The notes beneath the pieces are model-generated. The model was given only the letters and a program-made list of their open reading frames with translations. It was not told the origin of the DNA and made no database searches. A DNA stretch of 64,000 nt from the NCBI RefSeq assembly GCF_033446685.1, contig NZ_JAWQLY010000001.1, forward strand, positions 434,001 to 498,000, given 5' to 3'. The stretch comes from Modicisalibacter sp033446685 (GTDB lineage: Bacteria; Pseudomonadota; Gammaproteobacteria; Pseudomonadales; Halomonadaceae). The stretch's first letter is position 1. Every line of letters starts with the position of its first letter. Positions 8,496 through 16,200 of this stretch are shown in pieces. The position numbers and the translations under genes were made by a program.

Positions 8496-9047
8496 ATGCG
8501 CTTTCGACTGACCCGGCTCTATACCCTGGGCGGCTACGCCGCGGCGCTCTGCTTGGGCGTGATCGGCACGATGATCGCCTTTCAGGTGATCGGCCGCCTG
8601 CTCGACAAGCTGCTCGCGGCGCTCGGCATTGGTGGGCTCAGCCTGTCGATTCCCGGACTCTCGGAGGTTTCCGGCTTTCTGCTGGTCGGCGCCAGCTTCC
8701 TGGGGCTTGCCTACACCTACGTTCACGGCGGGCATATCCGTGTCACCCTGGTGACCGGGCAACTGCCACCCCGTGTACGCGTCTTCGTAGAGCTCTGGTG
8801 CCTGACCGTCGCCCTCGCGCTGTGCCTCTATTGGGGCTGGTACGTCATCGTGCTGGTGCAGGACAGCATCGCCTTCGGCGAGGTTTCCTACGGCATGGTG
8901 CCGGTGCCGCTGTGGATCCCACAGAGCGCCATGCTGGTAGGCATCGCGCTGCTCACGCTGGCGTTGCTCGAGGCCTGGCTAAGCACCGCACACACCGCGG
9001 TCACCCGCCCATCGGCGTTTCGCATCGATGACCGCGGCCATGAATGA
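8496..9047 (+). CDS. dctQ: TRAP transporter small permease, DctQ family
   Basis: The 183-residue protein has the four membrane segments expected of the small TRAP permease: near the N-terminus (YAAALCLGVIGTMIAFQVIG), around FLLVGASFLGLAYTYVHGGH, around LWCLTVALALCLYWGWYVIV, and AMLVGIALLTLALLEAWL. The motif YVHGGHIRVTLV is typical. I chose the ATG preceded by GAAGAG with good spacing; an in-frame GTG at 8442 lies in the intergenic hairpin and is unlikely. It is followed 15 bases later by the large permease gene. Confidence 0.92.
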   Translation: MRFRLTRLYTLGGYAAALCLGVIGTMIAFQVIGRLLDKLLAALGIGGLSLSIPGLSEVSGFLLVGASFLGLAYTYVHGGHIRVTLVTGQLPPRVRVFVELWCLTVALALCLYWGWYVIVLVQDSIAFGEVSYGMVPVPLWIPQSAMLVGIALLTLALLEAWLSTAHTAVTRPSAFRIDDRGHE

Positions 9048-9062
9048 TAGGGACACCCGCCC

Positions 9063-10361
9063 ATGCTGACGCTCGTGATGGTACTGCTGATCGCCCTGAT
9101 CGTGCTGCTGGGCAGCGGCGTCTGGGTCGCCTTCTCGTTGATGGCGCTGGGCTGGCTGGGCATCAGCCAATTCACCTCGATCCCCGCCGGCGACGTGATG
9201 GCCTCGGATATCTGGAGCGCTAGCTACAGCTGGGAACTGACCGCGCTACCGATGTTCATCTGGATGGGCGAGATCCTGTTTCGCTCGCGACTCGCCGAGG
9301 ACATGTTCAACGGCCTGGCGCCGTGGATGACGCGTATTCCCGGCCGGCTGCTGCACACCAATGTAGTGGGCTGCGGGCTATTCGCCGCGGTCTCGGGCTC
9401 GTCGGCGGCAACCTGTGCGACCATGGGCAAGATGTCGCTCCCCGAGCTGACCCGTCGCGGCTACGACGAGCGCCTGGTGATCGGCACCCTGGCCGGCTCG
9501 GCAACGCTCGGCTTGCTGATTCCGCCATCGATTATCCTGATCGTCTACGCCGTGGCCACCGATCAATCGATCGCCCGCCTGTTCATTGCCGGTATCCTGC
9601 CCGGTGTAATGCTGATCACGTTGTTTGCGGGCTACCTTATGCTCTGGGCGTGGCGCTTTCCCGAACGCATCCCGGCCGCCGAAGCGCCTACCACTTTGGG
9701 CGAGAAGCTCCGCCGCTCGCGGCGCCTGATCCCCATGCTGGCGTTGATCGTCGGCGTCATCGGCTCGATCTATGCCGGCCTGGCCTCGCCCACCGAAGCC
9801 GCCGCAGTAGGCGTCATGCTCTCGCTGGTACTCGCGCGCGTACAGGGCCAGATGCCTTGGGCGACGTTCGTCGAGGCCACCCTGGGCACGGTGCGTACCG
9901 CCACGATGATCGCCTTCATTCTCGCCGGAGCGTCGTTTCTCACCGCGGCAATGGGCTTCACCGGCCTGCCAAGCGATCTGGCATCCTGGATCGCCGCGCA
10001 GAACCTCTCGCCCTACATGCTACTGTCCGCACTGACGCTATTCTTCATCGTGCTCGGCTGTTTCCTCGACGGCATTTCACTGGTGGTGCTGACCACTTCG
10101 GTTTTGCTGCCGATGGTCGAGGCCGCCGGCATCGACCTGATCTGGTTCGGCATCTACCTGGTGATCGTCGTCGAGATGTCGCAGATCACGCCACCGGTCG
10201 GCTTCAACCTGTTCGTGCTGCAGGGCATGACCGGCAAGAACATTCTCAGCATCGCCCGCGCCGCGCTGCCGTTTTTCTTCTTGATGGCGCTCGGTGTCGC
10301 GCTGATCACGATCTTCCCGGCCATCGCCACCTACCTACCGCAGGCGATGAGCGGACGGTAA
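9063..10361 (+). CDS. dctM: TRAP transporter large permease, DctM family
   Basis: The 432-residue protein has the length and roughly 12-segment topology of the large TRAP permease. Family motifs include ALPMFIWMGEILFRSRLAED, AAVSGSSAATCATMG, GSATLGLLIPPSIILIVYAV, SPTEAAAVGV and the C-terminal SQITPPVGFNLFVLQGMTGK. It forms the Na+-coupled translocation unit with DctQ in the inner membrane. It is the last gene of the three-gene operon; the asparaginase gene begins 88 bases downstream on the same strand and may be separately expressed. Confidence 0.95.
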   Translation: MLTLVMVLLIALIVLLGSGVWVAFSLMALGWLGISQFTSIPAGDVMASDIWSASYSWELTALPMFIWMGEILFRSRLAEDMFNGLAPWMTRIPGRLLHTNVVGCGLFAAVSGSSAATCATMGKMSLPELTRRGYDERLVIGTLAGSATLGLLIPPSIILIVYAVATDQSIARLFIAGILPGVMLITLFAGYLMLWAWRFPERIPAAEAPTTLGEKLRRSRRLIPMLALIVGVIGSIYAGLASPTEAAAVGVMLSLVLARVQGQMPWATFVEATLGTVRTATMIAFILAGASFLTAAMGFTGLPSDLASWIAAQNLSPYMLLSALTLFFIVLGCFLDGISLVVLTTSVLLPMVEAAGIDLIWFGIYLVIVVEMSQITPPVGFNLFVLQGMTGKNILSIARAALPFFFLMALGVALITIFPAIATYLPQAMSGR

Positions 10362-10449
10362 GGGGCGGGATGCCTACACGTTTGCCAACTCCAGTTAAAG
10401 GCGATGATAGAATCGGCACCGACCGAGCACTTCTCAAGGCTGTATTGCA

Positions 10450-11508
10450 ATGCACGACGCATCCATTCTGATCATCTACACGGGCGGCACCTTGGGCATG
10501 CAGGAAAGCCCACGCGGCCTCGTTCCCGGGCATGACATCGAGACCCGCCTGCACCAGGCATTTGCCGCGTTGCCTCCGGCTCGCCAGGCATCGCTACCCA
10601 CCTTCGATGTGCTGCAGTACGCCGAGCCGATCGACTCGAGTGCCGCTACCCCCGCCGACTGGCAGCGCCTGGCGCGGGATATCATCGACGGCTATTCAGC
10701 GGTGGAAGCGAGTGCGCCACGCTATAGCGGCTTCGTGGTGCTCCACGGCACCGACACGTTGGCTTGGACAGCGTCGAGCCTGGCCTATCAACTGCAGGGC
10801 ATCGACCGTCCGGTAGTAGTAACGGGCGCGCAGTTACCCCTGGAAACCGCTGGCAGCGACGCGCCGGGCAATATCGAAGCGGCGCTGCGCTTCGCCGTCT
10901 GCCAGGACTTTCAGGAAGTCGCCGTGTGCTTTGCCGGCAAGCTGATGCGCGGGGCACGTACCCGCAAGTGGGATACCCACGATTTCGACGGCTTCGCCAG
11001 TCCCAACTATCCGCTACTCGGTGAACTCGTCGACGGCCAGCCCGTGCTCTATCCCACCCGCGGTCTGGACGCACAGCAGCGGGGTCTGCCGCGCTTCGAA
11101 CTCGCCGACTATTCGGCCTTCGAGGAGTCGCCCGTGGTGCGTATCGCGCTCTGGCCCGGGCTTTCGACGCGCCTGCTGGAAGCCTGGCTGCTCGACGATC
11201 GCGTTCAAGGCGCGTTGCTTGAAGTCTGGGGGAGCGGCAATATTCCCGACGATCCGGCGCTGACCGGCCTGCTCGCCCAGGCCAGCGGTGAAGGCAAGCT
11301 GATCGCCGCCATCAGCCAGTGCCCGCACGGACCGGTATCCATGGATACCTATGCCGCCGGCCGGGGGCTGATCGACGCCGGCGTGCTGCCTGCCGACGCC
11401 ATGACACCGGAGGCGTCCATCACCAAACTCGTTCACTTGCTCGCCCAGCCACTGAGCGACACCGAACGCCGGCAGCGATTTCTCACGCCGCTGGTCGGCG
11501 AGCGCTGA
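10450..11508 (+). CDS. ansA: Type I L-asparaginase, AnsA-like
   Basis: The enzyme hydrolyses L-asparagine to aspartate and ammonia in the cytoplasm. Both asparaginase signatures are present: YTGGTLGM near residues 10-17, with the nucleophilic Thr at residue 14, and LHGTDTL at residues 98-104. VVVTGAQLPL and GNIPDD are also typical. There is no signal peptide, and the 352 residues fit the cytoplasmic type I family (E. coli AnsA 338 residues) better than the periplasmic type II enzyme. It follows the TRAP operon on the same strand. Activity on related amides cannot be excluded. Confidence 0.93.
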   Translation: MHDASILIIYTGGTLGMQESPRGLVPGHDIETRLHQAFAALPPARQASLPTFDVLQYAEPIDSSAATPADWQRLARDIIDGYSAVEASAPRYSGFVVLHGTDTLAWTASSLAYQLQGIDRPVVVTGAQLPLETAGSDAPGNIEAALRFAVCQDFQEVAVCFAGKLMRGARTRKWDTHDFDGFASPNYPLLGELVDGQPVLYPTRGLDAQQRGLPRFELADYSAFEESPVVRIALWPGLSTRLLEAWLLDDRVQGALLEVWGSGNIPDDPALTGLLAQASGEGKLIAAISQCPHGPVSMDTYAAGRGLIDAGVLPADAMTPEASITKLVHLLAQPLSDTERRQRFLTPLVGER

Positions 11509-11582
11509 CAGAGCCCAGTGAGCGTTGAGCTGACCGACTCACCGCAGCGGCTTCGTGGGATCGAATTCATTAGCGAAAATGC

Positions 11583-11810
11583 TCACTGCGCCGACAAGGC
11601 GATCAGTGACTCGAACTTGCCCGTGTCCGTGAACGTCAGACGATAAAGGCCATGCACACCATCGCGGCCGACTATGCGTCGCAACGCCTGGGCGGGGAAG
11701 ACCACCCGCCGTCCGTCCCGGCTGCGGGCGTATACATGCTGAGCACCGCCCGCATAGTGCGCTAGGCATTGCTCGGCGGAAAGGTCGATCACCACATCGA
11801 TACTGGGCAT
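11583..11810 (-). CDS. DUF2835 family protein
   Basis: This is a 75-residue protein of the DUF2835 family, small proteins of unknown function found in gammaproteobacteria. Family features visible are the opening IDVVIDLSAEQCLAHYAGGA, the central VVFPAQALRRIVGRDGVHG, and the end RLTFTDTGKFESL. No signal peptide or membrane segment is seen. It is convergent with the asparaginase gene and divergent from fliC, with no obvious partners. No strong ribosome site precedes its ATG. Confidence 0.82.
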   Translation of the reverse strand: MPSIDVVIDLSAEQCLAHYAGGAQHVYARSRDGRRVVFPAQALRRIVGRDGVHGLYRLTFTDTGKFESLIALSAQ

Positions 11811-11940
11811 GGCTTACGGTTCGGTCAGCGCAGTGCTTAAGGAGAGCAGCACAGAGCGGCAGTATGCGGAGCCTAGCAAAGCCCGTGAAGACTGGCGAGA
11901 AGCGCGGAGCTACCCCGTGATCACACCCCCATCTTTCGAT

Positions 11941-11967
11941 TCAAGCACTGAATAGGTCCGCCGATAA
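11941..11967 (+). promoter_or_regulatory. Distal sigma-28 (FliA) promoter of fliC
   Basis: The sequence reads TCAA-N15-GCCGATAA, with the -35 at 11941-11944 and the -10 at 11960-11967. The -10 is a perfect FliA match. It lies about 225 bases upstream of the fliC start and is the first of two sigma-28 sites there. Confidence 0.72.
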
Positions 11968-12076
11968 CCTTCACGGCAGCGGTAGCCGCTGGGCCTCTGA
12001 GTGAGGCTTCAGCAGCCGGACATGTGCCCTACCGCCCACGATGTCGCTATCTCAGTAAAAAATTTGCAGATAGTCC

Positions 12077-12103
12077 TAAAGCAAATGCCGGTAGCGTCGA
12101 TAA
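12077..12103 (+). promoter_or_regulatory. Proximal sigma-28 (FliA) promoter of fliC
   Basis: The sequence reads TAAAGCAA-N11-GTCGATAA, equivalent to TAAA-N15-GTCGATAA. The -35 is perfect and the -10 differs from GCCGATAA at one base. It lies about 90 bases upstream of the fliC start, the same distance as the fliD promoter from its gene. Confidence 0.82.
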
Positions 12104-12190
12104 ACAGGGTAACGGCCACGGTGCCGTTGCGGTGGAAAGACCGGAATCCCGGCTCACCGCTCGAGCCCCTAAAGAAAAAGGAAACACCAA

Positions 12191-13054
12191 ATGTCCGTAA
12201 TCAATACCAACATCACCGCTCTTATCGGCCAGCAGAACCTGAGCCGCGCGCAGGATTCTCAGGCCACCGCCATGGAGCGTCTGTCATCCGGTCTGCGCAT
12301 TAACAGCGCCAAGGACGATGCCGCCGGCCAGGCCATCGCCAACCGCATGAGCTCGCAGATCACTGGTCTCAACCAGGCCAGCCGTAACGCCAACGACGGT
12401 ATCTCTCTTGCCCAGACCGCCGAAGGCTCGCTGGACCAGATCAACGACAACCTGCAGCGCATTCGTGAGCTGTCCGTACAGGCTCAGAACGGCACCAACT
12501 CAGCCGCTGACATCGACTCCATCCAGAAGGAAGTCAACCAGCGCCTGGAAGAGATCGACCGCGTTACCAGCCAGACCTCCTTCAACGGCACTTCGCTGTT
12601 CTCGCAGTCTGGTACAGGCACCTTCTCTATCCAGGTTGGCGCCAACGACGGCGAACAAATCGATATTTCTGTCGGTTCCGCTTCTAGCTGGAACAAATAC
12701 GATTCAGCCGGCACCAACAACGTTGCTTCTGTCAATGGCGTAAGCCGTAACGTCGATGCTCAGGGCTTTGACGTCATGTCCAGCACGTCCCTCGCAGACC
12801 TCGATGCGTTGGTCAGCTCCGTCGACAACGAGCGCAGCAACCTGGGTGCGGTGCAGAACCGTTTCGAAACGGCCATCGACAATATCGAGACCACCGCCAC
12901 CAACCTGACTTCAGCTCGCTCGCGCATCGAAGATGCCGACTATGCAGAGGAAGTCTCCAATATGACTCGCGCAGGCATTCTGCAGCAGGCCGGCACATCG
13001 GTACTCGCCCAGGCCAACCAGCTGCCGCAGAGCGTACTCTCTCTGCTGGGTTAA
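12191..13054 (+). CDS. fliC: Flagellin FliC, short form
   Basis: FliC polymerises into the flagellar filament. The 287 residues have strongly conserved D0/D1 ends: INTNITALIGQQNLSRAQDS and ERLSSGLRINSAKDDAAGQA at the N-terminus, and RSRIEDADYAEEVSNMTRAG and ILQQAGTSVLAQANQLPQSV at the C-terminus. The central part (about residues 135-195) is brief and rich in Ser, Asn and Asp, so the outer D2/D3 domains are essentially absent. E. coli flagellin is about 498 residues. A good AAGGAAA ribosome site precedes the ATG. The downstream glycosyltransferase probably modifies Ser/Thr residues in the exposed region. Confidence 0.97.
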   Translation: MSVINTNITALIGQQNLSRAQDSQATAMERLSSGLRINSAKDDAAGQAIANRMSSQITGLNQASRNANDGISLAQTAEGSLDQINDNLQRIRELSVQAQNGTNSAADIDSIQKEVNQRLEEIDRVTSQTSFNGTSLFSQSGTGTFSIQVGANDGEQIDISVGSASSWNKYDSAGTNNVASVNGVSRNVDAQGFDVMSSTSLADLDALVSSVDNERSNLGAVQNRFETAIDNIETTATNLTSARSRIEDADYAEEVSNMTRAGILQQAGTSVLAQANQLPQSVLSLLG

Positions 13055-13084
13055 TCCCCACCGCAACTCTGGCAGCATGAACTC

Positions 13085-13117
13085 AAGGCCGGCATTGATG
13101 CCGGCCTTTTTGTTTTT
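13085..13117 (+). terminator. Intrinsic terminator after fliC
   Basis: The arms AAGGCCGGCAT and ATGCCGGCCTT form a perfect 11-bp stem with a two-base spacer, followed by TTTTGTTTTT. It lies about 30 bases after the fliC stop and separates fliC from the glycosyltransferase gene. Confidence 0.92.
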
Positions 13118-13232
13118 CTCATACGATGGAGGAGTATGCTCACAAAAAACGCTCCTATTTAACGCTTTTGACCCGTTAGCTCTATGACACGATTGATGGC
13201 AAGTCACTCTCGTATGGACAACAGGTAACACC

Positions 13233-16200
13233 ATGGGTCACTCCAGCGCTCAAATCCCCCGCCACACTCAGAAATCGGTCATCGACCTCTATCGCAAAGG
13301 CAAAGTCACCAAAGCGATGCGCGAAGCCCAGGCCTTAACGCAACGCTACCCCCAAGACGATTTCGCCTGGAAGGTGCTAGGCAGTTGCCTACTCCAGACC
13401 GGAGACTTTCTTCCGGCTCAATCGGCATTGGAGACGGCCCGCAGCCTAGGTGCCGACGACCCGCTAACACTCAATGCCCTGGCTCGTGCTTGTTTCATGC
13501 TGGGCGAGCAGGATCGCGCGATCGAGTTACAGCGCACCTGCCTCAGCCTGGACGCCGAAAACCCCAAGTACCATTTCCAAATGGCCAATATGCTTTACAA
13601 GGCTGGCGTCGGCGACAGGGCCCTGCCATATCTTGTTAGCGCTGAGCGCCTAGGTCATGACACTGTAGAAATATTAACGCTGAAAAGTGCTATTCTTTCC
13701 CTGAGTTTTAAATTCCAAGAAGGATGGGAGCAACTGCAGCGCCTTTATGCCTTGAAACCCAACGAGCCGACGGTCCACAACAGTCTTGGCAACTATTATA
13801 AAGACATGGCCGACTTCGAGAATGCCGCACTTCATTATACGAAGGCGCAGGAACTGGCACCGAATTACGTCTCGGCCTATTCAAATGAATTGATGTCCCT
13901 GCATTACGATCCCGATGCTACGGTGGAGCGCGTTCTTGAACTGGCCAAAGCGTGGCAGCAGCGTTTCGGCCCCGAGTCAGCGATGGCGCTAACGGAAACC
14001 GATAGGGATGGGAGCCGCCCAATTCGAGTAGGCCTTGTCTCCGCCAGCCTGCGCATGCACCCCGTCGGTTGGATGGTGACCAGTGCCTTGGCCGCCCTGC
14101 CCGGCGACATTAAGCTCTACGCCTATAGCGACAGCGATGCTCAGGATTTCATCACCCAACGGATTCGACAGTCCCTTACCCACTGGCAACCGGTTTATCA
14201 TCTTGACGACACCCAATTGGCCGAGCGCATACGCGATGACCAAATCGACATACTCATCGATCTAGCCGGCCATGGGTCCGGCTCCCGGCTACGTACTATG
14301 GCCATGCGCCCGGCCCCACTACTTATCAAGTGGGTCGGCATCCAAATCAGTAGCATGGGGATTCCCGCTTTCGATTACTTCCTTAGCGATGCTATCGAAA
14401 CGCCACCCGGATGCGATGCAGAATATACTGAAAAGCTGATCCGCTTGCCGGACGATTACATTTGCTACCAGCCGCCTTATTACAAGCCGGCCGTTACCGC
14501 GTTGCCGTCCATTAAGAATGGCTACATCACTCTCGGCTGTTTCAACAACCCGGCCAAAGTCAACGACGTTGTACTTAAAGAGTGGGCACGGTTGATGCAG
14601 GAATTGCCGAACTGTCGCTTGCTGCTCAAAGGTTCCCAATACACTAGTGAACTGGTCTGCAAACGCATTTACCGCACCATGGCTGCCGCCGGCATTGCCC
14701 CGGACCGCCTGATACTGGAAGGCCCGGTCAAGCATCAAGAATTACTCGAAGCCTATCGGCGAGTCGACATCGCCTTGGATCCTTGGCCTTACTCAGGCGG
14801 CTTGACGACCTGCGAGGCTCTGTTGATGGGTGTGCCCGTAGTCACCCTGCCGGGGCCTACCTTCGCAGGTCGCCACAGCGCGACGCATTTGATCAATGCC
14901 GGCATGCCAGAACTTGTGGTGGCTAATTGGGATGAATACCGCCAGCGCGTGATCGAACTCGCAACGGACCTCCCAAGCCTTGCCGTTATTCGTGCGTCCC
15001 TGCGTACTTATCTCCAGCAATCGCCAGTGTGCGATGATCGACGCTTCGGTCGCCATCTGCATAAAGCATTACGCGCCATCTGGCAGCGCCATTGCGAAGG
15101 CAAGGCCCCGGCTGCACTTACCTTCAATAAAGGGGGTTCAGCGCGCTTCGAAGATGAAGACAAATCGTATCGCTTACCCGCCGCCCTGCGAGTACACGAA
15201 GAAGGCATCGACTGGGACCTCGATGGTCCGATTATGGCAATCGATAATGGTGCACAACTCGCGACCCATGAAGCCATGGAACGCTTATTGGGCGAGGGTC
15301 ATATTGCCTTGCTAACGCTGGACCCCAGCGCGAGTCTGCCGATAGCGAACCATTTGGGGCAATGCGGCGAATTCCAATACTATCCGGGCGTTACCCTAGG
15401 CGATGGCCAGCCTATCGTATCGGACGATAATGATGAACTCGCAGAAACAACGACTATACCCAGCATTGCCTTGGATAGCATTGAGGGCCTGAAAGGCATC
15501 GACATGCTTGTCTTGGATGATGGGCCTGACAGCCTGACGATTCTCGAACATGGCGAACGAGCCTTGAGCCAGACGCTATTGATTCAGGCCCGAGTCAAAT
15601 TCAATCCGGAGAATGATGCCCGCACGAATCTGGGCTCACTGACCCAGTGGGCCGGTGAGCATGGCTTCCGCTTTCATCGGCTGCATAACGCTGAATACCA
15701 TAGTCATATGCCGGAGAGTGATTTACGGAACTATCATCAAGCTAGCGAATTGGTTAGCGCAGATGCTATATATATACCCACCGTCGAGCGCTTCACTGCG
15801 TTATCAAACAGTCAACGAATGAAGCTCGCCTGCGCGCTACATACCCTTTATGGAATTAAAGACGTAGCCCATCGGCTAATTTATGATGTCGACGCCAAAA
15901 AGGCAGAACTTTATTCTGCAATAGGCGAAAACTCCAAAAAAAGCCCACCTCAACTCCCCACGAAAATACGTAACATACATGATGCAATCCAATATTACGA
16001 AAACTGTCGCCTAACAAGAAAGTCACCGAATCATGGCTTGCCCAGCAAGCTTGTTGTATCATTGACGTCTTATAAAGACCGATTCAGCACTCTTCACCTG
16101 ACCTTAAGAACCCTGCTGTGCCAATCCGTCACACCCGATGAACTCGTGCTATGGATCGCATATGAAGATAAAAACTTATTACCTGAAAAAGTTACAAGAT

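Larger units (their letters stand above)
11811..12190 (+). other. Intergenic region carrying fliC promoters and leader
   Basis: These 380 bases hold no gene I can support. They contain two tandem sigma-28 promoters for fliC and a small dyad CAGCGG-TAG-CCGCTG at 11977-11991, between the first promoter and the gene. The fliC ribosome site AAGGAAA lies near the end. The leader from the upstream promoter would exceed 200 bases. Confidence 0.7.

Noticed and set aside
12085..12098. ops-like sequence (CCGGTAGCGT) near fliC, a possible RfaH recruitment site
   Set aside because: It lies in the spacer between the -35 and -10 of the proximal sigma-28 promoter, would be transcribed only from the distal promoter, and matches the ops core imperfectly.
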